From NCBI GenBank assembly GCA_934317205.1, contig CAKREL010000041.1, forward strand, positions 1 to 20,481: 20,481 nt of DNA, written 5' to 3'. The position numbers and the translations under genes are program-made. Below, in pieces: positions 14,818 through 20,481 of this stretch. This stretch comes from an uncultured Eubacterium sp. (lineage in GTDB: Bacteria > Bacillota > Clostridia > Lachnospirales > Lachnospiraceae). Below the pieces are notes generated by a model. That model saw only the letters and a program-made list of their open reading frames with translations. It was not told where the DNA came from and did no database searches. Within the stretch, counting starts at the first letter, position 1. Each line of letters starts with the position of its first letter.

Positions 14818-15252
14818 ATGGCAGAAGTTAAAATTATTTACTGGAGTGGTACAGGCAATACAGCATCCATGGCACAGAGCGTTGCAGATGGTGCGACAGC
14901 AGCAGGAGCTGAGGCAAAGATCATTCCGGTTGAGAACGCAGGCGTAGCAGATATCGCAGATGTAAAAGCATTCGCACTTGGATGCCCATCCATGGGAGCT
15001 GAGCAGTTAGAAGAGTCCACAATGGAGCCATTCGTGGAGGAGATTCTTGGCAGCGTATCCGGCAAAAAAATCCTGCTGTTTGGCTCTTACGGCTGGGGCG
15101 ATGGCGAATGGATGCGTAACTGGGTTGAGCAGATGACAGGCGCAGGCGCTGAGATGATCGTGGCAGAAGGTATCATTGCAAACGAAGCTCCGGACGCAGA
15201 CGCACAGGCAGCATGCGAAGCAGCAGGAAAAGAACTTGCAGCAAACGCATAA
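14818..15252 (+). CDS. Short-chain flavodoxin
   Basis: A 144-residue electron carrier binding FMN. The phosphate-binding loop SGTGNT is at residues 10-15, and the flavin-contacting regions GCPSMGAEQLEE and LFGSYGWGDGEWM are present. It is of the clostridial short-chain type that replaces ferredoxin when iron is scarce. The ribosome site AAGGAG (14804-14809) precedes ATG. A very long hairpin terminator (15291-15340) follows. The FLR-like reductase at 9482 also uses flavin, but there is no evidence that this flavodoxin serves it. Confidence 0.95.
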   Translation: MAEVKIIYWSGTGNTASMAQSVADGATAAGAEAKIIPVENAGVADIADVKAFALGCPSMGAEQLEESTMEPFVEEILGSVSGKKILLFGSYGWGDGEWMRNWVEQMTGAGAEMIVAEGIIANEAPDADAQAACEAAGKELAANA

Positions 15253-15290
15253 GAAATACTGGTAAAGACAACAACTAAATCCTATTACTC

Positions 15291-15340
15291 GAAAATCCCA
15301 CTTGTACTGGCAGAAAACTGCCATTGTAAGTGGGATTTTC
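15291..15340 (+). terminator. Terminator of the flavodoxin gene
   Basis: A 13-bp perfect stem (15291-15303 with 15328-15340) continues inward with two wobbles, one mismatch and six more pairs to the loop AAAA (15314-15317). The 3' arm ends with TTTT. Confidence 0.85.
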
Positions 15341-15342
15341 AG

Positions 15343-15508
15343 ATAACACACTTATTTGATAGGAAATTACGATGAATTTCCTATCAAACAAAAGCACTTC
15401 GTGCAAACGATGCGCACTCGCACGAAAAGAAATTATTGCTTCGCAAGCGTGTTCGGCGCGGGCAAGAAAGCTGTGCTATTGATGATTTTATTCGCGTAAG
15501 TGTGTGAT
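15343..15508. repeat. MITE-like 166-bp non-coding element with terminal inverted repeats
   Basis: ATAACACACTTA (15343-15354) and TAAGTGTGTGAT (15497-15508) are inverted repeats with one mismatch bounding a stretch with no plausible gene. Inside are a perfect 14-bp stem (15355-15368 with 15375-15388), GCACTTCGTGC (15394-15404) and GCTTCGCAAGC (15438-15448). No clear target-site duplication is visible, so mobility is unproven. It may be a multicopy intergenic repeat. Confidence 0.5.
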
Positions 15509-15522
15509 AGCACACTTTCTTG
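15463..15522. repeat. Long imperfect inverted repeat upstream of glyA
   Basis: CAAGAAAGCTGTGCTAT (15463-15479) and ATAGCACACTTTCTTG (15507-15522) pair along their full length apart from one bulged base. An alternative hairpin AAGTGTG (15498-15504)/CACACTT (15511-15517) uses part of the same bases, so two structures exclude each other. Confidence 0.55.
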
Positions 15523-15540
15523 TCTTCTTATACTTTACGC

Positions 15541-15569
15541 TTGCAATTTATGAAAATCTAAGCTATGAT
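15541..15569 (+). promoter_or_regulatory. Promoter of glyA
   Basis: TTGCAA (15541-15546), 17 bases, TATGAT (15564-15569). The predicted transcript starts near 15576, downstream of the first in-frame ATG of the open frame (15565), which supports the start at 15646. Confidence 0.75.
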
Positions 15570-15578
15570 AACTCTTAA

Positions 15579-15611
15579 GTTGTCTGACAGAATAAAAAAA
15601 CATCAGACAAC
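15579..15611 (+). promoter_or_regulatory. Inverted repeat in the glyA leader, operator-like
   Basis: GTTGTCTGA (15579-15587) and TCAGACAAC (15603-15611) pair perfectly around a 15-base A-rich loop. The first arm overlaps TGTCTGACA, a 9-bp palindrome like operators of GntR-family regulators. It lies just after the predicted transcription start, so it could be an operator or an RNA hairpin. Confidence 0.5.
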
Positions 15612-15645
15612 AGAGTTGATTACCTATGCAGCAGGAGGAAAAGTG

Positions 15646-16887
15646 ATGAATTTAGAAGAATTAAAAGTAGTTGATGCAGATGTAGCAGCAGCGATCGAAG
15701 CAGAGTTGGATCGTCAGAATAGCCATATCGAGTTGATCGCATCCGAGAACTGGGTCAGTGACGCAGTGATGGAAGCGCAGGGAAGCATCATGACAAATAA
15801 ATATGCAGAAGGCTATCCTGGAAAACGTTACTATGGCGGATGCCAGTGTGTGGATATCGTAGAGAACCTTGCAATCGAGCGTGCAAAAGAATTATTTGAT
15901 GCTGAGTATGTAAACGTACAGCCGCACTCCGGCGCACAGGCTAATATGGCTGTTCAGTTCGCACTGCTTCAGCCAGGTGATACAGTTATGGGAATGAATC
16001 TGGATCACGGCGGACATCTGACACACGGAAGCCCTGTCAATTTCTCCGGAACTTATTTCCACATCGTACCTTATGGAGTAAATGACGAAGGTTTCATCGA
16101 TTATGATAAAGTAGAAGAGATCGCTATGGAGTGCAAACCGAAAATGATCATTGCCGGTGCAAGCGCTTATGCAAGAACCATCGATTTTCCACGTTTTCGT
16201 GAAATTGCAGACAAATGCGGTGCATATCTGATGGTCGACATGGCACATATCGCAGGACTGGTAGCAGCAGGACTTCATCCAAGCCCGATCCACTACGCAG
16301 ATGTAGTTACCACAACTACACACAAGACACTGCGTGGACCGAGAGGTGGAATGATCCTTGTTTCCAAAGAATCCATGGAAAAGAATAATTTCAACTTTAA
16401 TAAAGCTGTATTCCCTGGCATTCAGGGCGGCCCGCTGATGCATGTCATCGCAGCCAAAGCTGTTTGCTTCAAAGAAGCATTGCAGGAGAGCTTCAAGACT
16501 TATCAGCAGGGAATTATAGACAATGCACAGGCACTTTGTGCAGGTCTGATGAACCGTGGTATCAAGATCGTATCTGATGGCACAGACAATCATCTGATGC
16601 TGGTTGATCTGACACCGTTTGACCTGACAGGAAAAGCTATCGAGAAGCTTCTGGATGAGGCGCATATTACAGCAAATAAAAACACTATCCCGAACGACCC
16701 GAAATCTCCGTTTGTCACAAGCGGTATCCGCCTTGGAACACCGTCTGTCACATCCAGAGGAATGAATGCAGAGGATATGGATCAGATTGCAGAAGCAATC
16801 TCTCTGGTCATCAAAGAAGGCGATGAAGGTGTGGCAAAAGCCCGTGCCATCGTAGATGCCCTGACAGAGAAATATCCGCTGAAATAA
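15646..16887 (+). CDS. glyA: Serine hydroxymethyltransferase
   Basis: Interconverts serine and glycine with transfer of a one-carbon unit to tetrahydrofolate; PLP enzyme in the cytosol. The 413 residues are family length. The PLP lysine is Lys227 in [14 protein letters not shown]. Other blocks are [19 protein letters not shown], the PLP-phosphate region PHSGAQAN, and [14 protein letters not shown]. The frame is open for 27 further codons upstream, but the ATG used here follows a perfect AGGAGG (15632-15637), while the upstream ATG falls within the -10 box. Monocistronic, with its own terminator at 16933-16970. Confidence 0.97.
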   Translation: MNLEELKVVDADVAAAIEAELDRQNSHIELIASENWVSDAVMEAQGSIMTNKYAEGYPGKRYYGGCQCVDIVENLAIERAKELFDAEYVNVQPHSGAQANMAVQFALLQPGDTVMGMNLDHGGHLTHGSPVNFSGTYFHIVPYGVNDEGFIDYDKVEEIAMECKPKMIIAGASAYARTIDFPRFREIADKCGAYLMVDMAHIAGLVAAGLHPSPIHYADVVTTTTHKTLRGPRGGMILVSKESMEKNNFNFNKAVFPGIQGGPLMHVIAAKAVCFKEALQESFKTYQQGIIDNAQALCAGLMNRGIKIVSDGTDNHLMLVDLTPFDLTGKAIEKLLDEAHITANKNTIPNDPKSPFVTSGIRLGTPSVTSRGMNAEDMDQIAEAISLVIKEGDEGVAKARAIVDALTEKYPLK

Positions 16888-16932
16888 TAAATGTATTGAT
16901 AAAAATACAGTTTATAGAGAAGTACACATTAC

Positions 16933-16970
16933 AAAAAAGGAATCTCGTTGAAAAATGAGGTTCCTTTTTT
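16933..16970 (+). terminator. Terminator of glyA
   Basis: AAAAAAGGAA at 16933-16942 pairs with TTCCTTTTTT at 16961-16970, extended by seven further pairs including G-T wobbles to a short A-rich loop. The A run on one side and T run on the other would let it act in both directions. Confidence 0.88.
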
Positions 16971-17016
16971 AATAGAAACTGTGAAAAGATCAGGAAAGAC
17001 AAGGGGGGCAAGTAAG

Positions 17017-17047
17017 TTGACAAAAACCCTCGGGGGGGGGGTAAAAT
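17017..17047 (+). promoter_or_regulatory. Capsule-locus promoter P1 with G10 tract in the spacer (candidate phase switch)
   Basis: TTGACA (17017-17022) is consensus and TAAAAT (17042-17047) is near consensus, but the spacer is 19 bases and its last ten (17032-17041) are all G. Eight G would give the optimal 17-base spacer. A second run of six G lies at 17003-17008, upstream of the -35. Confidence 0.6.
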
Positions 17048-17105
17048 GGGACTTAATGCACAAATAAAAATAGGTGGAAGCGGGAGAAGTGTGTAGATTT
17101 GTACA

Positions 17106-17134
17106 TTGACAATCAGACTAAAAATATATATCAT
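17106..17134 (+). promoter_or_regulatory. Capsule-locus promoter P2
   Basis: TTGACA (17106-17111), exactly 17 bases, TATCAT (17129-17134), about 38 bases before the start codon at 17172. It has a normal spacer and no homopolymer. Confidence 0.75.
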
Positions 17135-17171
17135 AAATATGTTTGATTATTATGACAAGGAGTGACAATCT

Positions 17172-17912
17172 ATGACAGGATACTGGGATATACACAACCA
17201 TATCCTTCCGGGTGTCGATGATGGATCCGGCAGTCTGCAGGAGACATTACAATTAGTACAAAGCGAGCATGACCAGGGAATACGCCATATTGTATTCACT
17301 CCGCATTACAGACGCGGCATGTTCGAAGTACCCCAGGAAGAAAAAGCTGCTGTATTTCACAGCATATATGAAAAACTCGCCGATCAGTTTCCGGATATGC
17401 ATTTTTATCTGGGCTGTGAGTATTATGCTGATCCGCATATGATGCGCAGAATCGGACCGGATGACAGTTATCGCATGCCGGGAGGAGAAGCTGTACTGAC
17501 TGAGTTTGGATATGAGATGAAATTCGGAACGCTGATGAATGTGGTCAATGCATTGCGCAAGGAAGAGTTGATCCCGATCATGGCGCATATCGAGCGCTAT
17601 CAGTGTCTGTTGAAAGACATGGATCTCCTGACAGAATTAAAAGAAGCAGGAGCAAAACTACAGATCAACTGTGACAGTGTCATAGGAAAAAGCGGATTTA
17701 AAGCAAAAAGATACTGTATGAAGGCACTGGAAGCCGGACTTATCGATTTTGTAGCCAGCGATGCACACAATACCGGTCAGCGTAACGTTCACATGGAAGA
17801 AGCCATAAAGCAGATTGGCAGCAAGTTTGGAGAAGATACGGCTGAGACATTATTCCGTATCAATCCAGAGCGTTTATTTGCCGGATATGAGATGCACCGT
17901 TCATTATCCTGA
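17172..17912 (+). CDS. cpsB: CpsB/CapC-type PHP-domain protein-tyrosine phosphatase
   Basis: Manganese-dependent phosphatase that removes phosphate from the tyrosine cluster of the capsule BY-kinase. The 246 residues fit the family. Metal-binding motifs of the PHP domain are present: Asp6-Ile-His8-Asn-His10 followed by ILPGVDDGSG, TPHYRRG, GCEYY, MAHIERY and ASDAHNTG. The ribosome site AAGGAG precedes ATG. It is the first gene of the exopolysaccharide/capsule locus and lies directly before its substrate kinase, 71 bases on. Controlled by P2 and possibly by the G-tract promoter P1. Confidence 0.93.
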   Translation: MTGYWDIHNHILPGVDDGSGSLQETLQLVQSEHDQGIRHIVFTPHYRRGMFEVPQEEKAAVFHSIYEKLADQFPDMHFYLGCEYYADPHMMRRIGPDDSYRMPGGEAVLTEFGYEMKFGTLMNVVNALRKEELIPIMAHIERYQCLLKDMDLLTELKEAGAKLQINCDSVIGKSGFKAKRYCMKALEAGLIDFVASDAHNTGQRNVHMEEAIKQIGSKFGEDTAETLFRINPERLFAGYEMHRSLS

Positions 17913-17983
17913 AGCAGCAGATAGATCAAACATACAGATAAAAATGGAAAAAAAGGAAAAAGAAGTGGAAAGGAGCATAACAG

Positions 17984-18682
17984 ATGCAAGAACTGACGTT
18001 AAATGAAAAGACGACACTGTCTCCTGTTATGAAAGAGGTATACCGAAGACTTCGTACCAACATTGAATTTACCGGAGTAGAAAATAAGGTCCTCATGTTT
18101 ACGAGCTGTTCTTCCAACGATGGAAAATCAACCGTCACCTACAATCTCGCCAAAATGATGGCAGAAAACGGAAGCCGCGTGCTGTATATTGATGCAGATA
18201 TGAGAAACTCTGATCTGGCCAAAAACATGGGATTCCATACTTCCCAGACAGGACTCAGCCATTATCTCGCAGGTAAAAATACGGCCTCCGAAATTATCTA
18301 TTCAACCAATATCAAAAATCTGTATCTGATTCCAACCGGAAGATTTCCGAAGAATCCGGCAGAGCTGTTGAGCAAAGAGAGATTTGAGACTCTGATCGAA
18401 GGCATGAAGCAGACCTTTGACTATGTCATTATCGATCCGCCACCACTTGGTGTGGTTGTAGATGCAGCGATCATTGCAAAATGCGCAGACGCAGTTGCCA
18501 TGATCATTTCCCCGAACGTTGTCAGCCGTAAAGCGGCACAGATCGTAAAGGAGCAGCTGATCACAGCCAACCCGAACTTCATTGGCGTGGTACTGAACAA
18601 GGCAGATACCAAGAAGAAGAAATACGGCTATGGTTATGGCTACGGCTATGGTTATGGCTACGGCAACGATATAGACGAATAA
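17984..18682 (+). CDS. cpsD: CpsD/CapB-family bacterial tyrosine kinase (BY-kinase)
   Basis: Cytosolic autophosphorylating tyrosine kinase that works with a Wzz-like membrane partner to control polysaccharide length and export. The 232 residues fit the stand-alone Firmicutes type. Walker A SSNDGKST is at residues 43-50, Walker A' LYIDADMR (67-74), and Walker B has Asp151 in YVIIDPPP. The C-terminal tyrosine cluster is a strict run of seven Tyr-Gly pairs (residues 214-227) encoded by tandem DNA repeats. RRLRTNIEF near the N-terminus is the usual oligomerisation motif region. The ribosome site AAAGGAG precedes ATG. Confidence 0.95.
   Translation: MQELTLNEKTTLSPVMKEVYRRLRTNIEFTGVENKVLMFTSCSSNDGKSTVTYNLAKMMAENGSRVLYIDADMRNSDLAKNMGFHTSQTGLSHYLAGKNTASEIIYSTNIKNLYLIPTGRFPKNPAELLSKERFETLIEGMKQTFDYVIIDPPPLGVVVDAAIIAKCADAVAMIISPNVVSRKAAQIVKEQLITANPNFIGVVLNKADTKKKKYGYGYGYGYGYGYGNDIDE
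18623..18664 (+). repeat. 18-bp tandem repeat encoding the Tyr-Gly tail of the kinase
   Basis: An 18-bp unit of three Tyr-Gly codon pairs (TAC GGC TAT GGT TAT GGC) occurs at 18623-18640 and, identically, at 18641-18658, followed by a partial copy TACGGC at 18659-18664. Each unit change would add or remove three phospho-acceptor tyrosines in frame. Confidence 0.9.
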
Positions 18683-18707
18683 GGCACAGTTAAAGGAAAC
18701 TTAGACA

Positions 18708-19487
18708 ATGAATGAGACAAATATAAAAGAAGAAAAAGAGATGGAGATCGACCTCCTCAGTCTGTTCTCCTATCTGATTGGAAAGTGGAAAACTTTATTG
18801 ATCGCAGCGATCATTGGCGGAGTGCTGGCTCTGACTTATACGATGCTGCAGACTCCGATGTATCAGTCTTCATCCATGCTGCTGATACTTTCAAGAACTT
18901 CTGATACAGCGACAAATAATGCAACGACATCAACCTCTGATTTCCAGATCGGTACGCAGCTGATCGAGGATTTAAGTGTCATCGCTACCAGTGATGCAGT
19001 TATAGAGGAAGTAGCCAAAGCTGTTCAGGAGCAGAATCATCTCACACTGACAACTGCAGAGATTACTTCTATGGTCAACGTCAAAGTACAGGACAACACA
19101 CGAATCCTTGAGATTTCTGCCACAAACGCAGATCCTGACGTGGCATATACCATTGCAGAGACGATGACTACCAAGACATCTGAGCAGATGGCAGAGATCA
19201 CTCAGACAAACCCGGCAACCGTTATCGCAGAGCCGAAAATCGCAGATGAGCCGGTAGATAATGGTATGACCAAAAACCTGGCTATCGGTATCTTACTTGG
19301 CCTTGTACTGGTTGGTGGTATCTATACCGTGAAATTCCTGGTCAATGACCGTATTCAGGATGAGGATGACATTGAGAAATACCTGGAAGCAGGTGTTCTG
19401 GCAGTGATCCCTCTGGACAAAGAACTGGAACAGTTCAGCAAAAACAACAAAGCTCGTGACAGAAAAGGAAGCAGACATAAGAGATAA
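18708..19487 (+). CDS. Wzz/CpsC-like polysaccharide chain-length determinant
   Basis: Membrane partner of the BY-kinase. The 259 residues begin with a cytosolic stretch and the Wzz motif EIDLLSLFSYLIGKWK, then TM1 (about residues 29-47), an extracellular domain of about 140 residues including repeated Thr/Ser and Asp, a proline-containing segment EPKIADEPVDN and TM2 (about 190-213). A charged cytosolic tail (to KGSRHKR) would activate the kinase. The ribosome site AAAGGA (18692-18697) precedes ATG. It follows the kinase by 25 bases; in many Firmicutes loci the Wzz gene comes before the kinase gene. Confidence 0.92.
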   Translation: MNETNIKEEKEMEIDLLSLFSYLIGKWKTLLIAAIIGGVLALTYTMLQTPMYQSSSMLLILSRTSDTATNNATTSTSDFQIGTQLIEDLSVIATSDAVIEEVAKAVQEQNHLTLTTAEITSMVNVKVQDNTRILEISATNADPDVAYTIAETMTTKTSEQMAEITQTNPATVIAEPKIADEPVDNGMTKNLAIGILLGLVLVGGIYTVKFLVNDRIQDEDDIEKYLEAGVLAVIPLDKELEQFSKNNKARDRKGSRHKR

Positions 19488-19528
19488 GGGCGAATAAGAA
19501 GAAAGAAATTGAAAGAAGAAGATTGAGT

Positions 19529-20481
19529 ATGAAAAAAAAGCTTATGATAATGATTGCGGATATCCTTTCCGTAATAATTGCATATGGACTGGCTTTACTG
19601 TTACGTTTTGATATGCGCTATTCCAAAATCCCGGAGCAATATCTGGTAGGATATGGATATTATATTGCGCTGGCAGCAATCGTGACCGTTGCAGCCTATA
19701 TCGTGGCAAAACTGTACCGCAGCGTATGGACTTACGCCGGAATCTCAGAAGTACTTCGTACCTGCGTTGCTTCCCTGATCGCAGCAGTTGTTACTGATGT
19801 AGTATTTTCCATCAGCATCATCCCGATGCCGTTTTCTTTTTACTTTGTAGGATGGGGACTGACATTCGGTGCTACTGCAGCAATTCGAATGACTTACCGG
19901 CTGCTCCGTCGCTGGAATCTCATGCATGGAGATCCGGAGGGAGCCGGAGAACCGAAAAACATTATGATCATCGGTGCAGGCGCAGCCGGGCAGGTGCTGC
20001 TTCGCGAATATCGCAGCAGTTACTATCTGACTGACAAAGTGTGTGTCCTCATCGATGACAACAAGAGCAAATGGGGCAAATACCTGGATGGTATCAACAT
20101 CGCAGGCGGCCGTGACAAAATTCTGGAAAATGTGGAGAAATTCAAGATCAACAAGATCGTTCTGGCAATGCCATCCGCAGACAGAAAAGACATCAAAGCA
20201 ATCCTGGAAATCTGCAAAGAGACAGACTGTCAGATCCAGACAGTACCTGGTGTATATCAGTTACTAAATGGCGAGGTAAATGTCTCCAAGCTGAGAAACG
20301 TAGAAATCGAAGATCTGCTCGGTCGTGATCCGATCAAGGTCAATCTGGACGAAATCCTTGGTTATGTCAAAGGAAAGACAGTTATGGTTACCGGAGGCGG
20401 CGGTTCCATCGGAAGCGAGATCTGTAATCAGCTGGCCGGACACCAGGTAGGACATCTGATCATCTTTGACATTTATGAGAA
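19529..20481 (+). CDS. PglF/CapD/FlaA1-type nucleoside-diphosphate sugar 4,6-dehydratase, N-terminal part (runs off window)
   Basis: The first 317 residues of a membrane-bound dehydratase that makes 4-keto-6-deoxy sugars, typically from UDP-GlcNAc, for capsule or glycoprotein synthesis. Four membrane segments lie in about residues 1-125. A first Rossmann domain has GAGAAGQ (149-155), followed by IDDNKSKWGKYLDGI and VPGVYQLLNGEVNVSKLRNV ahead of EIEDLLGRDPI. The SDR catalytic domain begins with TGGGGSIGSEI (288 onward). The catalytic residues and C-terminus lie outside the window. The start codon has only a weak purine-rich ribosome site and lies 41 bases after the Wzz-like gene. Confidence 0.93.
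   Translation, partial: MKKKLMIMIADILSVIIAYGLALLLRFDMRYSKIPEQYLVGYGYYIALAAIVTVAAYIVAKLYRSVWTYAGISEVLRTCVASLIAAVVTDVVFSISIIPMPFSFYFVGWGLTFGATAAIRMTYRLLRRWNLMHGDPEGAGEPKNIMIIGAGAAGQVLLREYRSSYYLTDKVCVLIDDNKSKWGKYLDGINIAGGRDKILENVEKFKINKIVLAMPSADRKDIKAILEICKETDCQIQTVPGVYQLLNGEVNVSKLRNVEIEDLLGRDPIKVNLDEILGYVKGKTVMVTGGGGSIGSEICNQLAGHQVGHLIIFDIYE

Noticed and set aside
15355..15388. Repeats in the 15.3-15.5 kb stretch as a CRISPR array
   Set aside because: The repeats are inverted and unequal in spacing, with no regular direct repeat-spacer pattern and no cas genes.
15565..15645. Upstream in-frame extension of glyA (27 codons)
   Set aside because: Its ATG falls inside the predicted -10 box, it has no ribosome site, and the shorter start has a perfect AGGAGG.
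17046..17096. 16-codon reading frame starting right after the G10 tract
   Set aside because: Too short, no spaced ribosome site, and its ATG overlaps the -10 box, so it would not be transcribed from P1.

Overview
The window (20,481 bp) looks like chromosome of a gut Firmicute of the family Lachnospiraceae: low-to-moderate GC, strong AGGAGG-type ribosome sites, near-consensus sigma-A promoters, a clostridial Csp-type subtilase, a two-gene SUF system, and DUF2325/DUF3793 proteins. The protein at 10505-11356 matches what I remember of the bacterial chalcone isomerase of Eubacterium ramulus almost residue for residue, so E. ramulus or a very close relative is the best guess. That identification is from memory, not from a search.

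Layout. 1-3941: the 3' half of ileS and a complete glgP, overlapping by one base. 3947-5842 (minus strand): a lone Csp-like subtilisin protease with an intact catalytic triad; the glgP terminator lies inside its 3' coding end. 5952-7266: small plus-strand genes, namely an orphan PD-(D/E)XK nuclease domain, a CBM9-like protein and a PspC-domain membrane protein. 7466-9160: sufC and a single SufB/SufD-type scaffold, a minimal Fe-S assembly pair. 9343-11397: a self-contained flavonoid operon with its own promoter, a flavodoxin-fold/zinc-ribbon reductase (candidate FLR-type flavone reductase), chalcone isomerase and a strong terminator. 11401-13562: a molybdenum cofactor group (MogA/MoaB, a MoeA-like protein with a Cys-rich tail, MoaC). 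13573-15340: a DUF2325, DUF3793 and flavodoxin group behind a strong promoter with a Fur-box-like sequence just upstream. 15343-15522: a repeat-rich, MITE-like non-coding stretch. 15541-16970: glyA with its own promoter, leader hairpin and terminator. 17017-20481 (runs off the edge): the start of an exopolysaccharide/capsule locus with PHP phosphatase, BY-kinase, Wzz-like protein and the start of a PglF/CapD-type NDP-sugar dehydratase.

How the genes work together. In the flavonoid operon, the reductase would saturate the C2-C3 bond of flavones or flavonols to give flavanones, and chalcone isomerase would open the flavanone C ring (or contract flavanonols). Later steps known from E. ramulus (ring-cleaving reductase, phloretin hydrolase) are not in the window. 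In the capsule locus, phosphatase, kinase and Wzz-like protein form the usual Wzy-pathway control module. Its upstream promoter has a run of ten G between -35 and -10, giving a 19-nt spacer, and is a candidate slipped-strand phase-variable switch; a second, normally spaced promoter lies about 60 bp closer to the gene.
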